Below are positions 16,555-25,378 of a stretch of 64,000 nucleotides of DNA, one piece after another. Position 1 is the stretch's first letter, and every line of letters starts with the position of its first letter. This DNA is from DAOUET01 sp034430155 (GTDB lineage Bacteria; Chloroflexota; Anaerolineae; Anaerolineales; UBA4823): NCBI GenBank assembly GCA_034430155.1, contig DAOUET010000069.1, positions 12,019 to 76,018 of the forward strand. Reading direction: 5' to 3'. The notes beneath the pieces are model-generated. The model ran no database searches. It was given only the letters and a program-made list of their open reading frames with translations, and was not told the origin of the DNA. Both the position numbers and the translations under genes were made by a program.

Positions 16555-17910
16555 ATGCAACCCAGAAAAATCAAGGAAGGCAATCTCCCGCGCGAACTGG
16601 GGGATGGATTGATCCTTCGAAGTGCCACGTTGGCCGATATCGACTCGCTGGTAGCTTATAACGCTTGTATTTTGAGCGATATGGAGAAAGAAGAACCAGA
16701 TGAACGCGTGGGCGCCTGGACGCGCGACTTAATGGAAGGCTCTCACCCGACCTTCAAAGTTAGTGATTTCACGCTGGTAGAGGATACAAAGACTGGCAAG
16801 ATTGTCTCCTCCCTCAACCTTATCTCACAAACCTGGAGTTATGCGGGCATTCGATTCGGTGTCGGTAGACCCGAGCTGGTAAGTACGCATCCTGATTATC
16901 GCAACCGTGGCCTGGTACGCGCCCAATTTGAGCTGATTCATGAATGGAGCGCGCTGCGTGGAGAAAAGATGCAGGTCATTACCGGAATCCCTTATTACTA
17001 TCGCCAATTTGGTTACGAGATGGGATTATCCTTGGGCGGAGGTCGTTTGGGTTACCAGCCACAAATTCCAAAATTAGATCAGGGCGCTGAGGAGCCTTAT
17101 CATGTCCGCCCGGCTATCGCTAGTGACCTGGCTTTCATCGCGGATTTATACCAACTGGCCAGTAATCGTTACCTGGTAAACTGCCAATGGGACGAAGCTC
17201 TGTGGCGTTACGAACTCGAAGGTAAAAGTAAGAACAACATCAACCGCTCCGAACTCCGCCTGATCGAAACCCTGGCAGGTGATGCAGTGGGTTATTTCGC
17301 TCACCCCATCATCAATTGGGGGCCAACCTTTGCTGTAATTGCCTTTGAATTGAAGAACGGCATCTCTTGGGCTGACGTAACCCCCACCGTGATTCGCTAT
17401 ATGGCCGCCACCGGAAAGGTTTATGCAGACCAAGCTGCTGCAAAAGAGTTTGGCGCCTTTGCCTTCTGGTTGGGCAGTGACCATCCAGTTTATCATGTTA
17501 TTCCCGACCGTCTGCCACGGGTACGCCAAACTTATGCCTGGTATGTGCGTATCCCTGACCTGCCAGGATTTCTCAGTCACATAGCTCCTGCCCTGGAGGA
17601 GCGATTGGCGGAATCTCCTCTGGTGGGCTATAGCGGCGAACTGAAGATTACCTTTTATCGAGATGGCTTGCATCTGGTATTTGAACAGGGTCGCCTGGTT
17701 AAGATCAAGGGGTGGAGACCGCTGCCTCAAGGTCATTCCGGTCAGGCTGCATTCCCTGACCGGACTTTTTTGCAGCTGCTATTTGGATACCGTTCCTTAG
17801 ATGAGCTTAAATATGCATTCGCAGATTGTTGGACAGATACCGATGAGGCAACGGCTCTTTTGAACGTGTTGTTCCCAAAGCAAGTATCGAACGTTTGGCC
17901 GGTGGCATGA
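16555..17910 (+). CDS. Large GNAT acetyltransferase (Eis-like layout)
   Basis: 451 residues. The N-terminal GNAT domain has the acetyl-CoA loop near 110-125 (STHPDYRNRGLVRAQFELI) and TGIPYYYRQFGYEMGL, as in Eis-type enzymes. A middle region (about 180-330) looks like a second, degenerate GNAT, and the end (about 340-440) may be an SCP2-like lipid-carrier domain as in Eis, but this is weakly supported. Eis proteins acetylate aminoglycosides and other amines; here the acceptor is unknown. It has its own promoter and leader stem-loop. The stop overlaps the start of the phosphoesterase gene by 4 bases (ATGA), showing translational coupling. Confidence 0.75.
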   Translation: MQPRKIKEGNLPRELGDGLILRSATLADIDSLVAYNACILSDMEKEEPDERVGAWTRDLMEGSHPTFKVSDFTLVEDTKTGKIVSSLNLISQTWSYAGIRFGVGRPELVSTHPDYRNRGLVRAQFELIHEWSALRGEKMQVITGIPYYYRQFGYEMGLSLGGGRLGYQPQIPKLDQGAEEPYHVRPAIASDLAFIADLYQLASNRYLVNCQWDEALWRYELEGKSKNNINRSELRLIETLAGDAVGYFAHPIINWGPTFAVIAFELKNGISWADVTPTVIRYMAATGKVYADQAAAKEFGAFAFWLGSDHPVYHVIPDRLPRVRQTYAWYVRIPDLPGFLSHIAPALEERLAESPLVGYSGELKITFYRDGLHLVFEQGRLVKIKGWRPLPQGHSGQAAFPDRTFLQLLFGYRSLDELKYAFADCWTDTDEATALLNVLFPKQVSNVWPVA

Positions 17911-18455
17911 TCTCCTTAGGTGTTATCGCCGATACACATGTCCCCGACCGGGCACGTCGTCTGGATATGCAAGTCCTCCCTTTATTCCAGCAAGCAGGGG
18001 TGTCTGCTATTCTGCACGCTGGTGATGTTTCTATTCCCAGGGTATTGAACAAATTAGCTGCACTAGCTCCCGTCTATGCTGTGCGAGGCAATCGTGATTG
18101 GCTAGCTCTGGGTCGCTTGCCCTATTCATTATGTTTGACATTTGAAGGCATCACCATAGCTCTCGCCCATGGGCATGGACGTTGGTGGAACTATCTGGCA
18201 GATAAAGTAGAGCTCTTGATAAAAGGATACCGCTTAGGACGCTATCGAGGGCGCTTGTTAAAAGCCTTTCCAGATGTCAGGGTGATTGTCTTCGGACATA
18301 CTCACCGGCCAATCAACCATTGGGTGGGTGAACAACTTATTTTCAATCCTGGTTCACCCCATTTCCCTGGAGAAAATGGATATGCCCCCAGCGTAGGTTT
18401 ACTGCACATCTCCGCTGGGGGACATGTCTGGGGAGAGATTATCTGGTTGGATTAA
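17907..18455 (+). CDS. YfcE/MJ0936-type metallophosphoesterase
   Basis: 182 residues from the ATG at 17907, which overlaps the preceding TGA; an in-frame TTG at 17895 would add four residues. Metal-binding blocks are present in order: GVIADTHV, LHAGDVS, VRGNRDW, ALAHGHG and VFGHTHRP. This is the full dinuclear-metal set of the small cytoplasmic phosphodiesterases (YfcE group). Substrate unknown; several relatives hydrolyse cyclic nucleotides or model phosphodiesters. Convergent with ilvE, with no obvious terminator in the 37-base gap. Confidence 0.82.
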   Translation: MISLGVIADTHVPDRARRLDMQVLPLFQQAGVSAILHAGDVSIPRVLNKLAALAPVYAVRGNRDWLALGRLPYSLCLTFEGITIALAHGHGRWWNYLADKVELLIKGYRLGRYRGRLLKAFPDVRVIVFGHTHRPINHWVGEQLIFNPGSPHFPGENGYAPSVGLLHISAGGHVWGEIIWLD

Positions 18456-18492
18456 ATCCTCTAGGTTCTAGTAGGCACATCAGGAAAATCTA

Positions 18493-19440
18493 TTATCGCG
18501 CAGCTGCTTCCGCCTTCTTTGTGTACACGCCTGTGTTCCAATGGCTGTATTTATCATTACGCCCCCGCACCACATCTTGGAATAGTTCACGGAGTTGAGC
18601 AGTAATGGACCCCATCACGCCTGTTCCGATCGCCCTGTGGTCAACCTTCGTGACTGCAATGATCTGGGCCGCGGTTCCGGTCATAAAGAATTCATCGCAT
18701 AAATAGACTTCCGTCCGATCAATCTGGCGCTCTTCTACCGGAATGTTCAATTCATCCCTTACCAGTTCGATGGCGGTTCGCCGGGTGATACCCTCCAGGA
18801 TATTATCTGTGATAGGCGGTGTGATGACCTTGCCCTCTCGCACCATAAATACGTTCATGGCGCTGCCTTCAGAGACATGCCCCTCCTGGGTCAGGACCAG
18901 CGCTTCGTCAAAACCTGATTGAACTGCGTCGGTTTTTATAAAGGCAGAGTTGACGTATGCGCCGCTGATTTTGCCGCGCGCTGGGATCATGTTATCATCC
19001 ACCCGTCGCCAGGAGGAGAATGTGACATGAGCATTGGCATCATTGCTGACATAACGGTCGAAAGGTATCGCCACAATGGAAAACTCATCATGCAAACCAT
19101 GCAATTTAACCCCAATGATTTCGTCGGCTTTATAAGCTAGCGGGCGGACGTAAATATCAGAGTGGTACCCATCTCTTTGTAACAACTCGGTCGTTATCTG
19201 CGTGAGGCTCTCAGGAGTTTGGTTCAACTCCATACACATTAAATTCGCTGATCTTAGAAACCGCTTGAAGTGATCCAGGGGTCGGAAAAGAAATAATTGT
19301 TTCTGTTCATCGTTCCAGTAAGCGCGTATACCAGCAAAAACAGCCGTACCGTAATTCAACCCATGAGTCAAAACGCCTATTTTCGCCTCGGAATATGGGA
19401 CAAATTTTCCCCTAAAATATGCATTTCTTGGAAGATCCAT
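18493..19440 (-). CDS. ilvE: Branched-chain amino acid aminotransferase
   Basis: 315 residues; ATG at 19440 (minus) with GGAG eight bases upstream. Class IV PLP-fold aminotransferase: FAGIRAYWN near 36, PLP-binding Lys157 in ARGKISGAYVNS, GFDEALVLTQEGHVSEGSAMNVFMV, then ITPPITDNILEGITRRTAIEL. It catalyses the last step of Leu, Ile and Val synthesis with 2-oxoglutarate/glutamate. It is separated from the divergently transcribed quinate-dehydrogenase-like gene by about 240 bases. D-amino-acid transaminase and ADC lyase belong to the same fold, but the RAYWN and GKISGAYVNS blocks favour IlvE. Confidence 0.92.
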   Translation of the reverse strand: MDLPRNAYFRGKFVPYSEAKIGVLTHGLNYGTAVFAGIRAYWNDEQKQLFLFRPLDHFKRFLRSANLMCMELNQTPESLTQITTELLQRDGYHSDIYVRPLAYKADEIIGVKLHGLHDEFSIVAIPFDRYVSNDANAHVTFSSWRRVDDNMIPARGKISGAYVNSAFIKTDAVQSGFDEALVLTQEGHVSEGSAMNVFMVREGKVITPPITDNILEGITRRTAIELVRDELNIPVEERQIDRTEVYLCDEFFMTGTAAQIIAVTKVDHRAIGTGVMGSITAQLRELFQDVVRGRNDKYSHWNTGVYTKKAEAAAR

Positions 19441-19623
19441 GGGGTTATCTCCTACTTCTAATGAAATATATGGAGCCAGCTCGAAATTTCTTGGATTATA
19501 ACACTTGGAAGGAGTCCGGATACTGGCATGAGTCTGTGGTAAGCAATCTACAGTTCCTCAAAAGCGATTTTCACCTGCGCGACAATATCTTTGTATCCCC
19601 AGAAGGGTTTTCGTTTTTAAGTA

Positions 19624-19641
19624 GTTGGGTGTATACTCAAC
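19624..19641. promoter_or_regulatory. Dyad with a -10-like core upstream of the quinate-dehydrogenase-like gene
   Basis: GTTGGGTGTATACTCAAC is nearly symmetric (GTTG-GT against AC-CAAC) and contains TATACT (19632-19637), a plausible -10 placed about 40 bases before the start codon. It may be an operator over the promoter. No strong -35 is seen. Confidence 0.3.
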
Positions 19642-19678
19642 CTTACTTGATAATTCCCAATACCAGGAGGTGATTTCC

Positions 19679-20578
19679 ATGAAGCGGGCTGTCAGCATCA
19701 GCATTGGTTCCTCCAAACGTGACAAAGCGGTGGAAATAGAATTGTTGGGGGAAAAAGTTCGCATCGAACGGATCGGCACTGATGGAGACATGGAAAAAGC
19801 CGCCCAACTTTTTAAAGAATTGGACGGCAAGGTAGACGCCTTTGGCGTAGGCGGTGCAGACCTGGGGTTGATGGTAGACCAAAAATGGTATCCCCTCTAT
19901 TCGGTTCAACCAATGGTCCGCTTTATCGAACAAACGCCCGTGGTAGATGGGGCTGGTTTAAAAAATACACTGGAGTATCGCATTGTACCCTTCATGGAAT
20001 CGAAAATTAGCAGTTATCTCGTAGAAAAAAAGGCGCTTATTACTGCTGGCGCCGATCGATGGGGGATGACGAAATCCTTCTTGGATGGCGGTTATGAATG
20101 CGTCTTCGGTGATTTGATGTTTGCCCTGGGGATACCCATCCCGTTGCATTCTGAATCCAGTCTTAAAACCCTAGCGACCTTACTGATGCCCATTGCTGGT
20201 CGTCTACCCTTTGATTGGGTATATCCTACCGGTGAAAAACAGGAGAAACGCGAACCAAAATTCCTAAAATATTACCAATGGGCCACGGTTATCGCCGGTG
20301 ATTGTCATTACATTAAGCGCCACATGCCATATCGTCTTGAAGGTAAAGTGATTCTAACCAACACGACCACACCCGAGGATGTGGAACTCTTCCGTGAGGC
20401 CGGGGTTAAATACCTGGTAACAACTACTCCCGTGCTGGAGGGTCGCTCTTTTGGAACCAATATGATGGAAGCCGCTTTGATCGCGGTTTCCGGTAAAGGC
20501 AGACCGCTAAGCCGGGAAGAACTCAATGAACTACTCGATCAATTGGGGTTCGAACCGCAACTTCAGGAGTTGAACTAA
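19679..20578 (+). CDS. Quinate 5-dehydrogenase-like protein of uncertain function
   Basis: 299 residues; ATG at 19679 with AGGAGG (19665-19670) eight bases before. The N-terminus MKRAVSISIGSSKRDKAVE and the following pattern match a family commonly named quinate 5-dehydrogenase in databases; I recognise the pattern but not an experimentally shown activity. Residues 45-65 (DAFGVGGADLGLMVD) and 120-130 (ALITAGADRWGM) suggest nucleotide or phosphate-binding loops; no complete Rossmann GxGxxG is obvious. The gene is followed after 2 bases by a nucleotidyltransferase and then a PAP2 phosphatase, so the three may share a pathway. Confidence 0.6.
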   Translation: MKRAVSISIGSSKRDKAVEIELLGEKVRIERIGTDGDMEKAAQLFKELDGKVDAFGVGGADLGLMVDQKWYPLYSVQPMVRFIEQTPVVDGAGLKNTLEYRIVPFMESKISSYLVEKKALITAGADRWGMTKSFLDGGYECVFGDLMFALGIPIPLHSESSLKTLATLLMPIAGRLPFDWVYPTGEKQEKREPKFLKYYQWATVIAGDCHYIKRHMPYRLEGKVILTNTTTPEDVELFREAGVKYLVTTTPVLEGRSFGTNMMEAALIAVSGKGRPLSREELNELLDQLGFEPQLQELN

Positions 20579-20580
20579 TT

Positions 20581-21357
20581 ATGGATGCAATTATCATCGC
20601 CGGTGGTATTCCAGAATCTGAAGACCCGCTCTTTCAATACACACAAGGGATTCCCAAAGCTTTGTTAGAAATTGCTGGCAAACCTATGGTCCAATGGGTG
20701 CTGGAAGCTTTTAGTAACTCAAAAACTGTTGAGCGTATCGTGCTGGTTGGGCTTACTTCTGAAACTGGCCTCACATGTGAAAAGCCGCTTACTTTTGTTC
20801 TGAACAAAGGGGGTATGCTGGACAATATCCGCGCCGGTGTGGAGAAGGTGATGGAATTGAACCCCAACGCCCGGCATGTTTTGATAGTCTCTTCAGATAT
20901 CCCTGCTGTTACCACCGAAATGATGGATTGGTTGGTAAACACGACCATGCAGAGTGACCATGATATCTATTACACCGTTGTCCCCCGCCAAGTCATGGAA
21001 TCACGCTACCCCACGTCCAAACGTTCCTACACTCGTTTAAAAGACGTGGAAGTATGTGGCGGGGATATGAACATGATACGCACCAGCATGATCACTGCCA
21101 ATGAGGAAATTTGGGAGAAGATCCTGGCCGCTCGTAAAAACGTATTCAAACAGGCAGCTTTGATTGGCTATGGTACCTTATTATTGCTTTTATTGCGCCA
21201 GATAAACCTGGAAAGTGGGATCAAAAGAGTTTGCGATCGGCTGAACATAACCGGGCGGGTCATATTCAGCCCTTACGCTGAAGTCGGGATGGACATCGAT
21301 AAACCACACCAACTGGAGATTCTCAAAGCCGATCTAGCTCAAACAGTTATGGCATGA
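20581..21357 (+). CDS. MobA/GlmU-type NTP transferase
   Basis: 258 residues, starting 2 bases after the previous stop. The N-terminus MDAIIIAGGIP with PKALLEIAGKPMVQWVLEA matches the nucleotide-binding start of the GT-A-like nucleotidyltransferases (MobA, IspD, GlmU N-domain), although the usual GGxGxR loop is altered to GGIPESEDP. The block HVLIVSSDIPAV carries the metal-binding Asp. A hydrophobic stretch (GYGTLLLLLLRQINL) near 200 is odd for a soluble enzyme. It probably activates a phosphorylated sugar, polyol or lipid precursor with an NTP. Substrate not determinable. Overlaps the PAP2 gene by 4 bases. Confidence 0.72.
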   Translation: MDAIIIAGGIPESEDPLFQYTQGIPKALLEIAGKPMVQWVLEAFSNSKTVERIVLVGLTSETGLTCEKPLTFVLNKGGMLDNIRAGVEKVMELNPNARHVLIVSSDIPAVTTEMMDWLVNTTMQSDHDIYYTVVPRQVMESRYPTSKRSYTRLKDVEVCGGDMNMIRTSMITANEEIWEKILAARKNVFKQAALIGYGTLLLLLLRQINLESGIKRVCDRLNITGRVIFSPYAEVGMDIDKPHQLEILKADLAQTVMA

Positions 21358-21866
21358 AAAACCGCTTGTTGGAACGCGACGCCTGGCTTTCGACGACTTT
21401 ACGCCTGGCTGAACAAAGTAGTGGGCTTCGTGCTCTGGCGGCGGTCTTGGCCCATTCAGGCGATTCCTGGTTCTGGTTGGCAGGACTGGGGATACTCTGG
21501 TTATTAGGTACAGAAGCCTGGAAATACCGAGCTTTAGTACTGGCCGGGGGGATACTGCTAACCGCCCTGATCGTGATGTTGATAAAGTTCACCGTGCGAA
21601 GGAGAAGGCCGGAAGGAAACTGGGGGGTCATTTACCGGCAAACGGATCCTCACTCTTTTCCGTCCGGACATGCAGCCCGCGCGGTGATGTTAGGAGTCTT
21701 GGCTCTCGCACTCGGACCGCAATGGTTCGGCTTGCTGCTGTTAGCATGGGCGCCATTGGTCGGTCTGGCTCGTGTCAGCATGGGAGTCCATTACATTTCG
21801 GATGTCGCTGCCGGCGTGATCTTGGGATTAGTAATGGGGCTTGCCCTAGCACAGTTTTACTCCTAA
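21354..21866 (+). CDS. PAP2-family membrane phosphatase
   Basis: 170 residues; its start overlaps the previous stop (ATGA). The three phosphatase motifs are seen: KFTVRRRRPEG, SFPSGHA and RVSMGVHYISDVAAG, with catalytic His residues in the second and third. About five membrane segments surround them. Members dephosphorylate phosphatidic acid, undecaprenyl or phosphatidylglycerol phosphates. As the last gene of the three-gene operon it may remove a phosphate from a lipid product made by the two upstream enzymes (inference). Confidence 0.85.
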   Translation: MKNRLLERDAWLSTTLRLAEQSSGLRALAAVLAHSGDSWFWLAGLGILWLLGTEAWKYRALVLAGGILLTALIVMLIKFTVRRRRPEGNWGVIYRQTDPHSFPSGHAARAVMLGVLALALGPQWFGLLLLAWAPLVGLARVSMGVHYISDVAAGVILGLVMGLALAQFYS

Positions 21867-21888
21867 GAAAAAATTTTTTTAATTTTTA

Positions 21889-21975
21889 AGACTTACGCAG
21901 TTAATGGGAGGATGGGGGTGTTTGGGCAACGCCCGCCCAAACACCCCCGATTTTCCCCTGAACTGCGTTACTTCT
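21889..21975. repeat. MITE-like palindromic repeat, copy 2
   Basis: Ends AGACTTACGCAGTT (21889-21902) and AACTGCGTTACTTCT (21961-21975) are inverted repeats. Between them is a perfect 14-bp hairpin (21914-21927 with 21935-21948; arm GGGGGTGTTTGGGC). The ends also match those of the other three copies. Sits between the PAP2 stop and a terminator. Confidence 0.65.
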
Positions 21976-21989
21976 TATTTTAATAGAAT

Positions 21990-22030
21990 AAGAGGGGCTG
22001 TCATAGAAGCATTTCCTGACGGCCCCTCTT
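21990..22030. terminator. Bidirectional terminator between PAP2 and pgi/pmi genes
   Basis: AAGAGGGGC (21990-21998) pairs with GCCCCTCTT (22022-22030), with TGTCA/TGACG extending the stem. T-rich sequence flanks both sides. It serves the convergent PAP2 (+) and sugar-phosphate isomerase (-) genes. Confidence 0.65.
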
Positions 22031-22050
22031 CATTTGGAAAAGTTATTGTG

Positions 22051-23109
22051 TTAAACAGTCTCGCTCATCTCTCGTTTTAAACCTTCGATTGTAGCGACCG
22101 GAGTTGGATCAACTTCATAAGCCATCGCCAGATAATAAGCGGTGTAATCGCCAAAGTGCAGGGCAGTCCACATATGGGCTAGCGGTGTCTCCCCTTGAGC
22201 ATCGATGAAATCGGTGTTTAAACCCTCCAACATAAAGGCTTTCTTTGTTAAATTACTGCGTAACAAATTGCGAGGATGGTATGAGGCTGCCCGCAAGAAC
22301 AGCACCACAGTGCGCGCCAAGATTTCTTCCGGATTGAGCAAACCTGCCAGGGTATTATGATCAGATTCCGGTAAAAATTCGAATTGCCCCCAAGCTTTGG
22401 CGACTTCACTGATCTGCCCTTTCCAGCGTCTGGCTACAGGTTCAAGGATATCAGCTCCTATTACTGCCACCCATCGCCCCATCAGCTGGCCAGCCGTGCG
22501 CTTCGCCGGGTTCTTGACCGCCTTAACCTCTTCACGCAAGTATTCCTGCTGGGAGCGCATTGCCCCAAGGGCGTCATTCAGTTCTTCTGTCGGGTCAGAT
22601 ACTAATCGCAGCCTGCTTAGAGCCGCCAGCACCAGGGCGAAGGAATAACCCACCGCAGCCCGAGGTTGCCCTTCATGTTCAAATTGCCATAAGGCTGCCT
22701 GGGCATTGGCGGCGTTTGCCGCCAACTGCCCGCCTGTTGTTATCACCAGGACGCGGCAATCACTGGATATAGCCCGTTCAAACGCAGATAGAGTTTCTTC
22801 GGTATTACCAGAGTGAGAGGAAGCGATCACTAGCGTGTTGGGACCCCTTGCCCATCCAGGCAGGTCATAGTTCCGGTGCACAATGATGGGAACTGGACAT
22901 TCTGAAGCTAAGTATGCTGCCACGAGATCAGCGCTGATTGCCGAGCCACCCATTCCTGTCACTAACACGCGCTCGATACCTTTCCAGGCTGGCAGCGATA
23001 ATTTATTTCCTAACTCCCAGGCAATTTCCAATTGGCCGGGGAGGTTGTTAATTTGCGAAATCATATCTTGAGAGTCGATCGTAGAGAAGGTTGAATAATC
23101 ATCGAGATT
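22051..23109 (-). CDS. Bifunctional phosphoglucose/phosphomannose isomerase
   Basis: 352 residues from the ATG at 23109 (minus), where GGGAG stands 6 bases upstream; the frame continues to 23142. Two SIS domains are seen: GMGGSAISADLVAAYL near 55 and VIASSHSGNTEETL near 95, then the C-terminal half with PESDHNTLAG, which carries the conserved Glu and His. The family (PGI/PMI, common in archaea and some bacteria) interconverts glucose-6-P, fructose-6-P and mannose-6-P. It gives this organism glycolytic entry together with the enolase at 54.3 kb. Transcribed after rsmI on the same strand. Confidence 0.85.
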   Translation of the reverse strand, partial: NLDDYSTFSTIDSQDMISQINNLPGQLEIAWELGNKLSLPAWKGIERVLVTGMGGSAISADLVAAYLASECPVPIIVHRNYDLPGWARGPNTLVIASSHSGNTEETLSAFERAISSDCRVLVITTGGQLAANAANAQAALWQFEHEGQPRAAVGYSFALVLAALSRLRLVSDPTEELNDALGAMRSQQEYLREEVKAVKNPAKRTAGQLMGRWVAVIGADILEPVARRWKGQISEVAKAWGQFEFLPESDHNTLAGLLNPEEILARTVVLFLRAASYHPRNLLRSNLTKKAFMLEGLNTDFIDAQGETPLAHMWTALHFGDYTAYYLAMAYEVDPTPVATIEGLKREMSETV

Positions 23110-23282
23110 CATGGTTTTCTCCCTATATTGGCTTCTTGCCATCCAGGCTAACGTGATAAGGTACGGTGGTATAGTGGGCTGACAACTCCCTTTTACACCG
23201 CTACAAAAGACATTATCCCGTCAAGCCTGGCTGTTCTCTGCAGTAACAATGAGGAAAGTCCTTACTGATTCCCTTGGAGGCA

Positions 23283-24167
23283 TTAAGGGTGGTGAAATTT
23301 CACCACCATCTGGTAGATCTCCCTGCGCTGCCAGCCAGATTGCCCAGCCAGTTTGGCGGCAACTTGAGAAGGTGGTACTCCCTGATCCAACAGAGCGATC
23401 ACCGCCTGCTGCAGGCGTTCCTCAGACCAGCGATCTTGTTGGGAGGTGTTGCCTGCTAATACCAGCGTAAACTCTCCGCGAGGAGATTTCTCGGTGAAAT
23501 ATACTCTCGCTCCACTCAAACTACCACGGAAGATCTCTTCATATAATTTGGTCAATTCTCTCGCAACCGCCACCTGGCGGTCTCCTAAAATATCCTCCAA
23601 ATCTTCCAGCGAATCGAGCAACCGGTGTGGGGTTTCTAACATTATCAATGTGTACGGTAAGGTAGAAATTTCTTTTATCTTACGACGCCGTTCGGAGGTT
23701 TTCCGGGGCAGATAACCCAGGTAAAGAAAGGCATCTGTGGGTAGTCCGGAAGCGACCAGTGCCGCAATCGCAGCGCTCGGGCCAGGGATCGGGCTGACAT
23801 CGTGGCCTTCCTGCAAGGCTACCTTTACCAGTTCATAGCCGGGGTCATTCAGGGCTGGAGTACCTGCATCGCAGACTACTGCTACGTCGCCTCGTTCAAG
23901 GGCGGATAAAATAAAGGTCGTCTTGCTCTGCTTGCTGTGCTCGTGGTAGCTGGTTATCGCTGTTTGAATATCGTAATGATCGAGCAATTTTTGGGTCTGG
24001 CGGGTATCCTCAGCCGCGATCAAGCCAACCTCTCGCAACACGCGCACAGCCCGAGCGCTGATGTCTTCGAGATTTCCGATCGGAGTAGCCACCAAAAATA
24101 AAGTACCCACAGCGATTCTATTGGTAAACGTCAGTCCTGGCAAACGTTTAAGACCATCACACCACAT
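23283..24167 (-). CDS. rsmI: 16S rRNA 2'-O-ribose C1402 methyltransferase
   Basis: 294 residues as read from 24167; a GTG at 24110 just before GTLFLVATPIGN is an alternative start that better fits the usual family start. Tetrapyrrole-methylase fold: LVATPIGNLEDISARA, AAEDTRQTQKLL, VVCDAGTPALNDPG and the SAM-binding PGPSAAIAALVASGLP. The C-terminus (residues 240-290) is the helical RsmI extension. It methylates C1402 in the decoding centre of 16S rRNA. The last codons lie in a perfect 20-base palindrome (23288-23307), which could help end the transcript. Confidence 0.9.
   Translation of the reverse strand: MWCDGLKRLPGLTFTNRIAVGTLFLVATPIGNLEDISARAVRVLREVGLIAAEDTRQTQKLLDHYDIQTAITSYHEHSKQSKTTFILSALERGDVAVVCDAGTPALNDPGYELVKVALQEGHDVSPIPGPSAAIAALVASGLPTDAFLYLGYLPRKTSERRRKIKEISTLPYTLIMLETPHRLLDSLEDLEDILGDRQVAVARELTKLYEEIFRGSLSGARVYFTEKSPRGEFTLVLAGNTSQQDRWSEERLQQAVIALLDQGVPPSQVAAKLAGQSGWQRREIYQMVVKFHHP
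23288..23307. terminator. Perfect palindrome at the end of rsmI
   Basis: GGTGGTGAAATTTCACCACC is a perfect 10-bp dyad spanning the last rsmI codons. No strong T-run follows on either strand, so the terminator reading is tentative. Confidence 0.3.
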
Positions 24168-24264
24168 CTCTTGATGGCAGGCAGACCTTGAATCCGGACT
24201 CGCCTGATTAGTATCTGGTTTTCAAAGGCTCGATTGATCGAGTAGAATCATTCATCCACAATAC

Positions 24265-25344
24265 TCAAGGAATTGCCCAGGTAAGTATTTCCAGATTTAA
24301 CGCGCCGGTATCGGCCTCGAACCCGGATATTTGAACCCAACCAGGTAAAGCCTGATTGGTTCGGTAGCATATATACATCCCCGCCACCAGGTTCCCTTCC
24401 AGGTTTAATGGATCAGCATTGAGGCTAATTGTCTGACAATCCTCTAAAGTTGGTTGTGTATTCCCAAATACCGCCATGGCTGCGATACCAATCGGTTCCA
24501 GTACGTGGTTGCCATTGCTGGCCAGGTAGGCCAGGTCTTCACCACTACCAGGGTTTACCTGACCCGTATCCAAATCAAGCCGGTCGTCAGGCTGCAGCGA
24601 TATCGCTCCGCTTACCTGCACCATTACCGTGGGGGTCACAGTTGGGGTAATAGTTGCAGGTGGCGTGGGAGAAATCGTGGTAGTAGGAGCCTCTACCACT
24701 ACGATTCTTACCCAAAAAGCTGAAACCCCACCGGGTCCTATTCCAAAAAGCAGACCATTGGTATTGCGCAATTTCCAATTGCTTTGATAGGTGCCCGTTT
24801 CCATGGGCGCCACCATATCGACGGAGATTTCCACTATTTGACCGGGATCAACCTTTCCATTCAATGGAACACTTTGTTGTGCACCCAGTTTTTCGCCGGA
24901 AAACCACACAAGAGCATAATCGCTTGTCCACAAGCAAGTGCCTATATTCTGTAAACGCCAGACCTTGGTGAACGATTCACCTGGCTGCATTTTGGTATCG
25001 TCTGGTATGGTAACGTCAATCGGCACACCCGGGGCGGCCTGGTCACACATCGCTTCCGGTGTCGAACTAGGTGATGACTCCGTCCTTGTCAAAAGGGGTT
25101 CAGTAGACGTGATAGCTGCTGTAACAGGTGAGGTCGTAGCTGGGCCACTCGTAGCAGGCGGGGGCGCTGCGCTTGCTGCGGAGGTCAGCTTGATTGCCTG
25201 GGTGAGCCTGGCTTCTACCGTCTGGTAAGCCTCGCTAACGCTGATCGTCGGAGTCCTTTCCGAGGGGGACGGCAGGTTGCAACCTTCCAGGCCTGCTATC
25301 ACTAGCAGGCACAAAACCCAGTAATATGATTTGACGAGTTTCAT
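24265..25344 (-). CDS. Lipoprotein with NBR1-type Ig-like domain
   Basis: 359 residues from the ATG at 25344 (minus), chosen because a signal peptide with lipobox LEGC follows directly. A Ser/Thr/Ala/Pro-rich linker covers about 30-100. Residues about 115-215 form an Ig-like domain of the NBR1 (next-to-BRCA1 central) type: MQPGESFTKVWRLQNIGTC, then LVWFSGEKLG and MVAPMETGTYQSNWKLRN. Such domains occur in many Chloroflexi surface lipoproteins. The C-terminal 110 residues form another beta-rich domain I cannot name (DLDTGQVNPGSGEDLAYLA near 255). Extracellular, membrane-anchored; role unknown. Confidence 0.78.
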   Translation of the reverse strand: MKLVKSYYWVLCLLVIAGLEGCNLPSPSERTPTISVSEAYQTVEARLTQAIKLTSAASAAPPPATSGPATTSPVTAAITSTEPLLTRTESSPSSTPEAMCDQAAPGVPIDVTIPDDTKMQPGESFTKVWRLQNIGTCLWTSDYALVWFSGEKLGAQQSVPLNGKVDPGQIVEISVDMVAPMETGTYQSNWKLRNTNGLLFGIGPGGVSAFWVRIVVVEAPTTTISPTPPATITPTVTPTVMVQVSGAISLQPDDRLDLDTGQVNPGSGEDLAYLASNGNHVLEPIGIAAMAVFGNTQPTLEDCQTISLNADPLNLEGNLVAGMYICYRTNQALPGWVQISGFEADTGALNLEILTWAIP

Positions 25345-25378
25345 TACGAAACTTTCCCCATGGATGTAAGCCCCATTA

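Noticed and set aside
17146..17736. 196-codon minus-strand frame
   Set aside because: Fully inside the Eis-like gene, which has clear GNAT motifs on the + strand.
19419..19673. 84-codon + strand frame between ilvE and the quinate-dehydrogenase-like gene
   Set aside because: Lies over divergent promoter DNA, overlaps the ilvE start, no ribosome binding site.
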